Shown one piece after another: positions 43,500-55,019 of a stretch of 64,000 nt of DNA. A program made the position numbers and the translations under genes. The stretch's first letter is position 1. Each line of letters opens with the position of its first letter. The stretch comes from Gerris lacustris (lineage: Eukaryota; Arthropoda; Insecta; Hemiptera; Gerridae). The notes under the pieces were generated by a model, which was not told where the DNA came from, ran no database searches, and saw nothing but the letters and a program-made list of their open reading frames with translations. The DNA lies in NCBI GenBank assembly GCA_951217055.1, contig OX578278.1:37159688-37223687 (forward strand), written 5' to 3'.

Positions 43500-43699
43500 G
43501 TTGAAAATATATAGAGTGAAATTTTAATAGTTATTTACTCTTTTCTTACTTCTAAACCCTTTAAAACGATGTATAAAATGCCATACTGACGAAAAACGTT
43601 TTGTCATTCGCCTTATTGGCCGCCATCTTGAATATATAAATTATGAAATTTGAAAAGTTATTGACTCTATTCCTACTTTTATAGACCTTTAGATTAATG
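43500..43699 (+). repeat. 'GCCATCTTGAAAATA' tandem repeat, left part
   Basis: Units of about 110-130 bp contain 'GGCCGCCATCTTGAA', 'ATGAAATTTGAAAAG' and 'CCTTTAGATTAATG'. The block is interrupted at GATTAATG by a hAT element and resumes at 44413. Confidence 0.7.
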
Positions 43700-44412
43700 C
43701 AGTGTTTCCCAAAGTGTGGTACGCGTACCCCTGGGGGTACAGGAAGATTTTGGTGGGGGTACGCGCTGCACCAGGCTTTGACTGTGCAGTCAATTTTATG
43801 TTTATGTTGAGGCAACTGTTCATCATAATTTGGTCCCCTGTTAATTTTGTTCTTAAATTGGATTTTTGTTTTTGTTTATGTACTATTTTTTTTTTTTTTT
43901 TTGTATCGCTATTGAAATATACTCATATTTTCTTTTTTTTTTTTTTTTTTTTTTTTTTATTCATGCTATTTCTTTTTAGATTTGTTCCATGATGACTAGA
44001 GTCGTGGGACAAATCCCAATGAGTGAAGTGACTCTGTGACTCACATTATTAGACCTAACTCCTTGGTTTTAGTTGTTTCAGTTTTGGACAAATTACTTTT
44101 TAAGAGTAATAATTTGTAAATATTTGACAAATAGAAAGTTTTTAATCTCCATTTTTAAAAAGGATTACACCTAAAGGGTTGAAAATGTTCCAATATAAGC
44201 GGCAACAAATTATATCCGTCTTATAGAAAGGAAGTAGTTTATATTATTTCATTTTTTAAAAAAAACAATACCCCAATTAACACAATTAGAAAAAATAGAA
44301 TTAAATAATTAGAGACAACCAAAATAGAAATGTTTTTTTTTTAACGAGGGGTACTTAGTGTTAAAAAAATTATAGAAAGGGTACATAGATGTTAAAAGTT
44401 TGGGAAACACTG
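43700..44412. mobile_element. hAT-type non-autonomous element with 8-bp TSD
   Basis: The termini CAGTGTTTCCCAAA and TTTGGGAAACACTG are flanked by GATTAATG (43692-43699 and 44413-44420). It is 713 bp with no transposase ORF. The left part is GC-richer ('GGTACGCGTACCCCTGGGGG'), and the interior has two T homopolymer tracts (43889-43902, 43934-43959). TSD length and CAGTG ends fit hAT. Confidence 0.9.
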
Positions 44413-45050
44413 GATTAATGTATTACATGCCAAGCAGATTCAATTTTTTTTAATAGTCCGCCATATTGAAAATATTATGTGTGACATTTTTAATACTTAG
44501 ATATTCCTTTCCTAAACTTCAAGACCTTTAAATTGATGTATAACATGTCATACTGACTAAAAACTTTTTGTTTAGTCGTCCGCCATCTTGAAAGTGTGAA
44601 GTATTAAATTTTATCAGTTAAATATTATTTTCCTCCTTTTAAAGGCCTTTAAAACGATGTATAACACATTAAGCTGACTTAAACTTTTTTTTAGTCATCC
44701 GCCATATTGGCCGCCATCTTGAAAATATGAAGTGTGAAATTTGATTAGTTACATATTCTTTTCCTTCTCTTAAAGACCTTCAAAACGATGTATAACACAT
44801 TATGCTGGCTTAAAACTTTTTTTTTAGTCATCCGCCATATTGGCCGCCATCTTGGAAATGTTTAGTGAGGAATTTTCAAAAACTATACAGTTCTCAAAAA
44901 TGCTGAGATGCATCTACGTGCCAAATTTCGCTGAAATTGATCAATTTTTACTCCAGTTATCGTTAGACAAACAAACAAACAAACTTTTCAAATCCCAAGT
45001 CTCTGAAATGAAGAACTCACTACGCTCGTTCAAAAATAGAAAGTATAATG
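44413..45050 (+). repeat. 'GCCATCTTGAAAATA' tandem repeat, right part
   Basis: Three to four units occur ('CCGCCATATTGGCCGCCATC', 'TGTGAAATTTGATTAGTTAC', 'AAAACGATGTATAACACATT'). They end with a 'GCCAAATTTCGCTGAAATTG...CAAACAAACAAACAAAC...AAGAACTCACTACGCTCGTT' tail common to arthropod repeats. Confidence 0.75.
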
Positions 45051-46689
45051 AATAATCTCTGTAGTCAAATTATCTCTTGAAAAAGATAGAATGATCTTTG
45101 ATCATTTACAATATCATTATCAACATAACATTAAAAACATTCTTTATTGAACAGTTATAAACTAATTGAGAAGAAAAAATTATACCAAAATAATAAAATT
45201 TCTTATCATTAGGATTCTGAATACAAAAAAATATATCAAATAAAATTTCAAAATCATAAATCGAATTTACAATAAAAAATATTTTCCTCCAACCAGGGTT
45301 GAAGGAAAATAAGTTGAAGGAACTTGGATCTACGTCTAAGTTTTTTATTATAATAATCTTGTCTTTCTTTAGGGGACTCTTCATTAGAAGAACTATCGGT
45401 TTTGTCAGGTGATTTAGGGGCATCATCTATTTCAGTATCAGGATGTACAGGACCATTATCCATATAAATATTATTTGGTTTATTATTTGATACATAGGTT
45501 TTCTTAGAAGTGGAAATTATTTGATCAAGATGTCTACTTTTTAAAAATATGAACACCAAATTACTAAGTCAAAAAAATATTTTCGCAATTTCATTGATAC
45601 ATAAAAAAAGAGTTAGATGTATATGGCTCCAGGGCACAACACATACTGTTTGACTCGACCTCTCACACTCTCACCTTACGGAAAGATAACCACTCGTCCA
45701 GGTGGACTTTACTCACAACATAACAAAATTGGTTAATGTCAAATATTTGCAGTTGTTTGTTAAATTGCTTGATTTTTTAAAAATATTTTAATATGTTAAA
45801 TGCGCAGAAGTAGGGGGAAATACATTTGGTCATTCCTTTAATTTTATTTTATTTTTCAACTCTGTTAATTTTTTTGTGATACGGCTACTTAATTAGATGT
45901 TAAGATTAGAATTATTAATTAATGTTGTGATGATATTATTTATTTTTTATTTATTACATTAGCTAATTTGTTTTATAAGTAATTTCTTTGTTTTCATAAA
46001 ATAAATTAATATTTACTATGTTTACTTACGTTCTTTTAAATTCTTAACCACTTTTATAAATAATATTTTTCGATACCATCAAAAATAAGGGTAGTTTACT
46101 CTTAGACATATTTTAAAGTTTTCAAAAAACAGAACATCCTGTATACAAAATCAAGAAAATTTTATCATTTTTAGAGGTTTAAGAACAAGCAGGAGTTTTT
46201 ATGAAGAATGACTTTTTTTTGAGAACACAAAAATAAGAAAATTTTTCCTCTTGGATACTCTATCTTGGGACACTCTGTATGTATGTATTCTGGAGGTCTG
46301 GTTATGTGGCTGTTACATACAATGTAAGATTAACTTTCTTCTCTCCCCTCTCTCTTAAAAACAAGTAGCAATCAGATTTTCTCCTGGTGAAACCAATCTT
46401 ACCTAAATAATCACTAATAATAAATAAATATATTCTTTATTACATAGCCAATTTCTATCGGACATATAACAAGTCAAAGTAAAATAATCATACAATATAA
46501 AATTATTTTTTAAAAAACTAACAGCACTTATAACAATTTATAAAAATTTTAGAGGAACAAATAGTAATAACAATGAACCGAAACAATGAACTGTTAAAAG
46601 ATAAATAAATAAAATTAAACAGTAAAACTCTAAGTATATTATTTGTCAGATAAATATTCTGAGATTGAATAATACGCTTTATCTTTAAG
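45051..46689. other. Repeats shared with 35.9-36.5 kb; unassigned minus ORF
   Basis: 45545-45725 is a direct copy of 36300-36485, and 46010-46290 is an inverted copy of 35860-36130. A minus-strand ORF (45559-45254, 101 codons) has an acidic, Ser-rich middle ('DDAPKSPDKTDSSSNEESPK') and could be a gene fragment. I do not recognise it, and its first residues lie at the repeat edge. The rest is AT-rich. Confidence 0.4.
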
Positions 46690-46990
46690 TATTTGTTTTA
46701 ATTTGCAACATCATCATCTGAATTCTTCTTAAAACTAAAAAATTCTTAACAGAGATCGTACACCTTATCTTCTGATATACCATCAAATAAGCGATGTAAT
46801 TCTAACCAAACTTCCCTGGAGGATGTAAAGCTTATTATTTTTTCAAGTGATTCTTGAGTCATATTTGTGGTCATGATTAATAAAGCATTTCCATATATAT
46901 CTTATAAAATTTGTTTAATCCTTTTTCGTAAGCATCTTTTTGTGCTGCAGTAGCTCCATCTGCTAGGTCAGCAGGTGTCTTCATAATACC
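46690..46990 (-). pseudogene. Ty1/copia gag fragment
   Basis: The minus-strand translation, with one in-frame stop and a frameshift, gives 'MTTNMTQESLEKIISFTSSR', 'EVWLELHRLFDGISEDK' and, after a stop, 'EFFSFKKNSDDDVA'. The order and the 'W..L...(F/Y)...S' pattern are those of copia gag. It is not adjacent to the RNase H fragment at 35.5 kb, but both lie near copies of the same repeat. Confidence 0.6.
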
Positions 46991-47214
46991 ACTTATTATA
47001 TCCAAGGCGAGTTGTCGGTGAGCTCAGACACGGGTAACATCAGGCTCCACGTTTTTACGTTTTTATTACAGTAAATTGTGTCAGTTGGATGTGATTTTTG
47101 TTACAGAAGTGTCAAGTGAACTAACGAATAATTTGGTGGAATTTTAATCCATTTAGTGAATTATCATAAAAGATATTAAGATTTTAATGAAACCGTTAGT
47201 TAGGCTATTTTATA

Positions 47215-47790
47215 GTGATTATTATTTTAAAAGAAGACGTTTTACTAATAAATAATAAGGTCGAAGCTTTGAATAAAGCTAATGATCTACTAAGACGGGA
47301 AGTTCAAGATTTAAAAATACGATGTGATACGTACGAGGAGACAATCGACATGCTTGTCAACAAAAACAAAGATAAAAATTTAATATTCAAAAACCTTGAA
47401 TTTGACAATACAGAATCAGCAGACTATACTAAAATAGTTCAACAGTTTTGCATAGAATTACTCGAGTCACCCCCTGATCTGAAAGTACTGAAAGCTTACC
47501 CGATTGGAAATATTAAATCAAAGAATAGACCCATACTGGCTGTGTTCGACAATGAAGATGATAAAAACTGCATTCTAAAAAACTCTTATAAATTAAGAGG
47601 AACGAATTATGTTATCCAACAGGATTTATCAAAAACAGCAAGGGAGAAAAGAAAATACTTGTTACAAATTAAAAACGAAATAAAAAAATTGGAGCCTACG
47701 ATGAAAGTGAGTGTCAGAAAAGATAGTCTTTTTGTAAATGGAGATAAATTTAGCTGGTGTCTCCAGAAAGGTCTAATGTTTCGGCAACAG
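47215..47790 (+). pseudogene. LINE ORF1 fragment
   Basis: The open frame gives a coiled coil ('NKVEALNKANDLLRREVQDL'), an RRM-like 'KNLIFKNLEFDNTE' and a C-terminal part ending 'SLFVNGDKFSW', parallel to the ORF1 at 38373. Beyond 47790 the frame enters an unrelated repeat ('GGAACGAAGTTCC' at 47801), so the natural end is missing. The first Met of the open frame is at 47215, but 'AAAGATATTAAG...' upstream carries no convincing alternative. ORF2 does not follow. Confidence 0.6.
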
Positions 47791-47796
47791 CCACTT

Positions 47797-48400
47797 TTTG
47801 GAACGAAGTTCCTTATGGCACGTTCTGGAGCCCGGGAGTAAATCCGAAAAAAACGACCCCAAAATCACCGTCACAAAATCACCGTCACGAAATGATTAAA
47901 TGATTAAATGAATTAAATTAAACAGAAATCACAATCCTGTGATATTGTTTTCGTCAATTATAAATACAAAGACTAAAGTTAATTTAATTTAAGTTCAAAA
48001 TATTCGTTTATGTTGTAAAATACATTTTCTGTTAATAATATTTTAATCTACCGATGACAATAACTTGAGTAAAAGATCACCGAGTTAGTTGAAATTTGGT
48101 ACACATGTTTATTTTACCAATGCCCAGGCTGAGTTTGTTGGACAACTTTATCCGCCCAAGCGTTCACGCGCAACGTTCGCGTAAACGTAAGCTTCAAATT
48201 TAAAATTTGGATTTTTTGGACGGGAAAAAATTCTAACATCATCTATTTAATGAGACAAACAACTTTTTTAAATATTTTTTTTTAGTAAAACGAACACCGA
48301 CACTGCTATGAAGTGATAAAGATCGCTAAATTTAAGCGGACCTAAACGTTTTAAATAAAGAAAACAACGTTTTTACCGATATCTTATGTTCTAACGTAAC
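47797..48400 (+). repeat. Dispersed repeat family B, copy 3 (left part)
   Basis: It matches copies at 12060-12590 and 34476-34970. 'GGAACGAAGTTCCTTA' (47801-47816) is exactly complementary to 'TAAGGAACTTCGTTCC' (52259-52274), so these may be terminal inverted repeats of one element. The copy is split by a LINE at 48401 and resumes at 51826. Confidence 0.65.
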
Positions 48401-48928
48401 TTGATTGATTGATTGATTGATTACCATTTATTGCATTTCATCATACACACTAAATATACATTTTATACATAATAATTAAATACTACATTTTTATAATACT
48501 GAAATTTGCTTTTCTTTTCTTTTATATTTTCTTGCAATTCGGCTTACGCCGTGGTTTGGTGCCGGCTCAAGGCCCAATAACACCCCTTCGAGTCGGTTTG
48601 TTGCAATTTATATTACTTTAAATTTCCATTAAAAATTTAACATTAAAAAACAATAACATTAACATTCCAAATTAAAACAAAAAATTTTAAATTAAAACAT
48701 TAACATTAAAATTAACAATTCAAATTAACAATTCAAATTAACAATTCAAATTAACATTAAAAAATTAAACCTTAAATCCACATTCATTTAAATTATTACA
48801 AAACATACATATTATTACATTCATTTAAAACATCAACAATTAACATTAACATTAACAATTAAAATTAACACTAAAAATAAATTAAACTTTAAATCTACAT
48901 TCATTTAAATTATTATAAATAACTTATT

Positions 48929-51814
48929 TTATTCTTCTTGCTTGTATAGCCATACATCCCTGTATACGTTTTTCATGCGTTGCCATTCCTTGCGCTGCCT
49001 TGCCACTCTCTGCCAGGTCTCTCCTCCACAACTCTTCCTAAATTCTTCCTCCCAATGAGTCGGTGGTCTGCCTCTCTTCCTCACTCTCTCCCAGGGGTAC
49101 CATCCTATTATCTTCCTGGACCACCTTTCGTCCTCCGTTCTTGCTATGTGCTGAGCAGAGAGGTAATAAATAAAATGCGAGTAGCACAAAGGGGAATGGA
49201 GAGATGCATGCTCAGCATTTCAAGAAGGGATAGAAAAACAAACAATTGGGTAAGAGAGAGAACATTGCTGCAAGATATAGGAGAGGTGATCTTGGAAAGG
49301 AAATGGAGCTGGGCGGGTGCCCAGCTCCATTTCCTTTCCAAGATCACCTCTCCTATATCTTGCAGCAATGTTCTCTCTCTTACCCAATTGTTTGTTTTTC
49401 TATCCCTTCTTGAAATGCTGAGCATGCATCTCTCCATTCCCCTTTGCGCTACTCGCATTTTATTTATTACCTCTCTGCTCAGCACCCAAGTTTCGGAACC
49501 GTACAACATAATCGGGAGTACGCAAGTAGTCCACAGTTTCTTCTTGAGACTTATGTCCACCTCAGACCTGAATAAATGACTGTACTTTCGGAAGCAGAGC
49601 CACCCAAAGCTGATTCTCCGTCTAACTTCTTTCATTTCCCCCTCTTTCGATATAAGCTGTCCGAGATATATGAATTCGTCAACATTATCCAATTTTCCTT
49701 CATCGAGCTGTAAATTCACTTTGCTGGTCTCATTAAACGCCATTACTTTAGATTTTCCTATATTTAGTTTCAGACCGATCTGTTTTGTTCTCACTTTCAA
49801 TTCGGCTATCATCTTCTTCGCTTCATCTTCATTCTTCGCTTCATCTTCATTCATTATTAAACATATATCATCAGCAAAATCTAACTTATTCAGCCACTCA
49901 CCGTTGACATTTATTCCAAGTCCATCCCACCTTAGATTCCTGCAAGCTCTTTCTAGTGTAGCTATAAATAACTTTGCCGAAGGAACGTCCCCCTGTCTTA
50001 CTCCTCGCTCTGTTTTTAATCTTCGACTGGCTTCACCTATTTTTATTTCCAGGCTTGTATTATCGAAAATGTGCTGGAATACTTCGATGTAATCCTTCTC
50101 AATTTGGCTAACTTCTAGAGCTCTTATTACTTCCCGTCTTGAGAGACAGTCAAACGCCTTCTCAAAATCAATGAATATTAAAATGAGTGGCATTCCGTAT
50201 TCTTTGGCATTTCTAATAAGCTGTTTTATAGTGAGGATATTGTCCAATGTAGAGAAGTTTCTTCTGAAGCCTGTTTGATTACAGCTTATCGTTTCTTCAA
50301 TTCTCGCTGATAACCTTCTTGTTAATACTCCCATAAATACTTTATATATACATGATAATAAACTAATCGGTCTATAGTTTTCTACCTTCATCTTATCTCC
50401 TTTTTTGAAAAGAAGTAATAGTTTAGCTTCAAGCCATCTTTCTGGGACCTTTCTTTCATCTAAGCATTTGTTAAATAGTCCTCTTAATGATTTAATTAAT
50501 GTTTCTCCTCCATACACTATCTCTTCGTTTGTGACTCCGTCTGGTCCGGGTGCTTTCTCTTTTCTTATTCTTCCTATTACATATGCTATTTCTGACGACG
50601 AAATTTCTTCAATTTTGGATAATACGTTTACTTCTTCCATTTCTTTGTAGGCTACTTTGCTGACCGTTTCTTCTTCTCCCTTGTAAAGTTTTTTGTAGAA
50701 TTCTTCAATTATTTCAACTATATCTTTGCAATCATTCTTAATATTGCCTTCAGTATCTTTCATTCCTATTATTTTGGATTTTCCAATATCTTGGGATTTC
50801 CAGTATTTTTTTATACTTGCACCTTTTTCTAATGTTGATTTCAACTCTTCAATTTTCTTCGCTTTGCTCCAGCTATTCATTTCTTCGCGCACTAATTTCG
50901 AAAGTCTCCTTGCTTCTTCCTGGTGGTTTTTCCTTTTACATCTTCTTCTTTTTTCGAATAATTTTTTAATGTTTTTCGGTATTTTTGGTTTCTCTTTGCC
51001 TCTGCCTTGGTTTGTAAATTTCATTGATACTTTTTTTATATCACTTACTATCTTTGCAAATGTTTAATGGCTTATGGTCACTTCCAATGCAAATTGATTC
51101 ATCTGTTTCTACATCTAGAATTATATCCTTCATGTTTGACATAATAAAATCAATTTCATTTTTTGTAGTTCCATCGGGACTCACCCAAGTCCACTTTTTT
51201 GTATCATTTTTGTTGTAAAAGGTATTCATTACAAATAGCTTGTTGCATTCTGCGAATTCTAAAAGTCTACTACCTCGCTCATTCCTCTCTCCGTATCCGT
51301 ATATCCCTACCGATGTCGAGTCGTTCTTATTGCCAATCTTACTGTTCATATCTCCCATCAAAACAGTGTATCTACATTTATCCTCATCTAAAGCCATTTG
51401 TAAATAATTATAAAAATCTTCTACCTCCGAATCTTGAGCTTTAGACGTGGGAGCGTATGCTTGTATTAGCTTTATTCTGCCACCTCCTGTTTCTTTGGTT
51501 AACTTCCATATCATCTTTGATACACGATGCGAGTAGCCTTTAAATATTAGTTCTCCTTGCACTTTATTTTTGTTAATTAAAAATCCCGTTCCTCCTAAGA
51601 AATCTTCCCCATTATGATAAAAATCGATGTTATATCTGTCCATGTATATTAATTTCTCTCCTTCCCTTCTTACTTCACATAAACCAATTACGTCCCAATC
51701 TGTTTTCCCCGATTCTGTAATGAGCTCCAACAGTCTGTTGTTATCTCGAAGAGTTCGGCAGTTATAAGTAATTATTTTCATGTTAATTTTCTTCATATTT
51801 AATTTATTTTTCAC
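48929..51814 (-). pseudogene. LINE ORF2 (endonuclease + reverse transcriptase)
   Basis: Minus strand. Endonuclease 51814-51041: 'IITYNCRTLRDN', 'GLCEVRREGE', 'IQAYAPT', 'LMGDMNSKIG', 'WTWVSPDGTTKNEIDFIM', 'GSDHKPL'. After a frameshift near 51040, RT 51024-49320: 'VENYRPISLLSCIYKV', 'FIDFEKAFDCLS', 'GVRQGDVPSAKLF', 'LDFADDICLI'. The C-terminal part continues at 49147-48929 ('HIARTEDERW', 'RKRGRPPTHWEEE'). Between them a 170-bp inverted duplication is inserted. An 18-bp tandem duplication (49814-49849) repeats NEDEAK. The element is dead, but its domains are well preserved. Confidence 0.85.
49148..49485. repeat. 167-bp hairpin inside LINE ORF2
   Basis: 49148-49314 and 49319-49485 are inverted copies with a 4-bp loop (49315-49318) and at least one mismatch ('GTAGCACAAAGG' against 'GTAGCGCAAAGG'). 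The right arm is the normal ORF2 sequence ('RERTLLQDIGEVILERKWSW'). The left arm is its extra inverted copy, placed exactly before the codon for His of 'HIARTEDERW'. Confidence 0.9.
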
Positions 51815-51825
51815 TAAAGTATGCT

Positions 51826-52310
51826 TGTTCTAACGTAACTATTTCAATAAAACTTCATACACTTCGTCTAAAGTACAATTGAAACAGGCATGTAAAATTT
51901 CAACCTGATACAAGCAGAATGTGTTTAGTGTTGGTGATTTATATTTTATATTATAATATTTGAATTGGAGATTCGCCGACGGAGGTCTAATGGGACAGTT
52001 ATTTTCTTCTCTACAACCATATGCTTAAACTATAAACTAATCAAAATTAACTTTTTTCTCAATTTACAATACATCATTTATTGTAAGATGCTCTTTTCAA
52101 AGATAATAAAAAGTTTTTCTTTTAATTTGCCTTAACTCCACTAGTACAAATAGTTACTTTTAATTTTGTCTCTTATTCTAACTCCGCCATGTATAAGTAG
52201 TTAGCAGTATCATATACCTAGCACTGTAATTATATAATTTATATTTAATATAAAGTGTAAGGAACTTCGTTCCTACCGGGTGTCCCACGACACCACACGT
52301 ATTTTTTTTT
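51826..52310 (+). repeat. Dispersed repeat family B, copy 3 (right part)
   Basis: It continues from 48400 after the LINE: 'AATAAAACTTCATACACTTC', 'CAATTGAAACAGGCATG', 'TAAGGAACTTCGTTCCTACC', 'GACACCACACGTA'. It matches 34495-34970 throughout. Confidence 0.75.
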
Positions 52311-52374
52311 TTAGTAAGGCTGTTAAAGGTAATTTCGGTGTAGGCTTTATGATTAACAAAAATAAAAAATTTCA

Positions 52375-53172
52375 AGATAAAAAGAACTTTTTATATACTA
52401 CGTTTTTAAATTTTCTGTTGAATCGTATGTAATTTTGATAATATAGTTGTTATTGTTATATAATATATAATGTTAGTGAAAAAAAAAATAGTTCCGAATT
52501 TATTTACTTCACGTAAATGACAACCATCCAGAGAGCTGATCTTAAACCTATAAAAGGATAAATCTTTGTACAACGGATCTCCCCAACACCAAATCTAAGC
52601 GTGCCATCGATATATTTGAAATAATATAATCGATAAATAATATAATCGATATTTCCTGTTTTGCTGTCATTCAATGTTTATCTATCACAAATTTGAGACC
52701 CGTCAAAATGAAGATTGCGTAAATATTGGATATGGCAAAACAAATAAAATAACTTGCGGATTTTTTCCGAACTAACTTTCCGCCCAGCAAAATTTGCTGA
52801 AAACTAATTAAATTCTGCTGAAAGATGGCTAAAAGTATTAAAATAATGCATTGTCATCGTGTTCTGAGCTATGCTAAAAGTTTCAAATGTCTAGCTATTC
52901 GGGAAGTGAGTTAGAAATCGATTGCCAGATTTGTACCGAACAAACAAGAATGCAAGCTAATAAAAACGAAGTAAAATTAAAGAGACAGTTAGTGAGTTTA
53001 AACCCTTATTGGAAAGACTAGAGGTCGACCAAGAAGTCATGGAAATGTGAGGAGTGCGCTAGTGTCGACATGTACAGTCAGTTTTTATTAAAATAGACCA
53101 CTGTCAAAAAATACAGTGTTGTTCTTTTGTTATTAATAATTTTATTTTTGATAACTTCTATATTTTTAAAAA
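52375..53172 (-). repeat. Dispersed repeat family A, copy 2 (inverted)
   Basis: Reverse complement of 54299-55019 with few differences. It also shares the 'AAAAACGTAGTATATAAAA' tail with copy 1 at 5415-5430. It contains 'AGAGGTCGACCAAGAAGTCA' at 53022, a motif that recurs at 53481 and, inverted, near 54425. Confidence 0.85.
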
Positions 53173-53192
53173 ATTAGACTTAAATTAACTTC

Positions 53193-53480
53193 TAAGTCCT
53201 TTGCTTGTGGCAAAATTGATGAGCCTTTCGCCTCGCTTATTTCTTATCCCAACCCCACACGGGCCTAATACAAATTCTTCACCATATTTCAACTTGCCTA
53301 CTCTACTATTAAAATCCCCCAGAATAATTAGAATTGATACATTTTTATTTATTTCTTCTATTTCATCACTTAAGTTGTCGTAGAATGTCTCAATATCTTG
53401 TTCGTCGCACTCTGCTGTGGGTGCGTGCGTTTGAATGATGCCTAATGTATTGTTCTTAATTTTTAAAATAAGTGTTGCTA
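53193..53480 (-). pseudogene. RTE-like LINE endonuclease fragment
   Basis: The minus-strand frame is open for about 95 codons without Met: 'LGIIQTHAPTAECDEQDIET', 'ILIILGDFNSRVGK', 'GVGIRNKRGERLINFATSKG', then L. These are endonuclease motifs (APT, GDFNS, RNxRGERL). The homology stops at GGACTTA, exactly where the plus-strand LINE at 61941 resumes (CTTAAAGTA...), so both are probably halves of one element. It is 5'-truncated at 53480. Confidence 0.75.
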
Positions 53481-54298
53481 GAGGTCGACCAAGAAGTCAT
53501 GAACACGGGAGAAACGGAAAGCTTAACTTCGTTTAAAATCGGAACTTGCGAGTAGTGCCGAAGTCAGTACAGTCGGGTGCTAAGACAATACCCATTTCTA
53601 GTTTGTATGACATGCGCAGTTACGTCAAATCTCACGAATAACAACAACAAGAAGGTTTCCAATCTGTTAGGTTTCCTGTTTTGTTTGTTTTTATACAATA
53701 CGAATTATAGTCACAACTGTCACACAACAAGTTTGATTTTGTACCATTCACCATGCGATGATGCAAATGCAAAGAACGCTACAAATAACGGGGTCGGAAC
53801 AAACCTAATATTTATTTTTTTTATTATAAAAATGATTGCTCTCGATGACAATTAATCAAAATAATATTAGCGAATTTCTAGTTTGCTTTTCCCCATTATA
53901 TTTTAAGGAAAACTTATCTTAGAATCTCATTATTTTTATAATTTCTTCCTAATTTTGAATTCGTGTTATTATCCATGTTTTTAATAATACCAGGAAATTT
54001 AATTTACCAAAGAGAAAATTGCCAAAAACAATCCGAGAGAGGTAATAGTACAAATAATAATTCACAAAAAAGTAAGAACTAAAATCCAGAAATAAGGAAA
54101 GTAACAAATAAAACAGAAATATAAAAGTAACAAATCAAACTCAGAAATAAAGAGGAAGAAAAAAATCGATTAAGAAAGAAGAAAATTTATTTAGATTTAA
54201 AGAATATTATTGTGAATAATCAATAAATAATAATATAAAGATATTATCGTATATTATTGTGATTTCTTATCAGGTACAGTGTTGCCTGTTGCAAAAAA
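53481..54298. other. Segment between inverted family-A repeats
   Basis: It begins with 'AGAGGTCGACCAAGAAGTCA', also present in the flanking repeat. The remainder is AT-rich on the right. A 92-codon ORF (53577) has no recognisable domain. Since it lies between long inverted repeats, it could flip by recombination. Confidence 0.45.
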
Positions 54299-55019
54299 TA
54301 TAGAAGTTATCAAAAATAAAATTATTAATAACAAAAGAACAACACTGTATTTTTTGACAGTGGTCTATTTTAATAAAAACTGACTGTACATGTCGACACT
54401 AGCGCACTCCTCACATTTCCATGACTTCTTGGTCGACCTCTAGTCTTTCCAATAAGGGTTTAAACTCACTAACTGTCTCTTTAATTTTACTTCGTTTTTA
54501 TTAGCTTGCATTCTTGTTTGTTCGGTACAAATCTGGCAATCGATTTCTAACTCACTTCCCGAATAGCTAGACATTTGAAACTTTTAGCATAGCTCAGAAC
54601 ACGATGACAATGCATTATTTTAATACTTTTAGCCATCTTTCAGCAGAATTTAATTAGTTTTCAGCAAATTTTGCTGGGCGGAAAGTTAGTTCGGAAAAAA
54701 TCCGCAAGTTATTTTATTTGTTTTGCCATATCCAATATTTACGCAATCTTCATTTTGACGGGTCTCAAATTTGTGATAGATAAACATTGAATGACAGCAA
54801 AACAGGAAATATCGATTATATTATTTATCGATTATATTATTTCAAATATATCGATGGCACGCTTAGATTTGGTGTTGGGGAGATCCGTTGTACAAAGATT
54901 TATCCTTTTATAGGTTTAAGATCAGCTCTCTGGATGGTTGTCATTTACGTGAAGTAAATAAATTCGGAACTATTTTTTTTTTCACTAACATTATATATTA
55001 TATAACAATAACAACTATA
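54299..55019 (+). repeat. Dispersed repeat family A, copy 3
   Basis: An inverted, nearly identical partner of 52440-53172. It is truncated at 55019: copies 1 and 2 continue with 'CAAAATTACATACGATTCAA'-type sequence, whereas here LINE sequence begins. Confidence 0.85.

Larger units (their letters stand above)
48401..51825 (-). mobile_element. RTE-like LINE with 14-bp target duplication
   Basis: TGTTCTAACGTAAC is present on both sides (48387-48400 and 51826-51839). The 3' end on the minus strand is an (AATC)n tail (48401-48423). The 5' end lies only 11 bp upstream of the ORF2 Met (51814), so ORF1 is absent or lost by 5' truncation. The 3' UTR contains repeated 'AATTAACAATTCA' units (48715-48765). 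Confidence 0.85.

Noticed and set aside
43702..43992. Phe-rich ORF at 43.7 kb
   Set aside because: Lies inside a non-coding hAT element and reads through its T tracts.
45106..45426. Second minus-strand ORF in the acidic Ser-rich region
   Set aside because: Overlaps the 45254-45559 frame with no coding features of its own.
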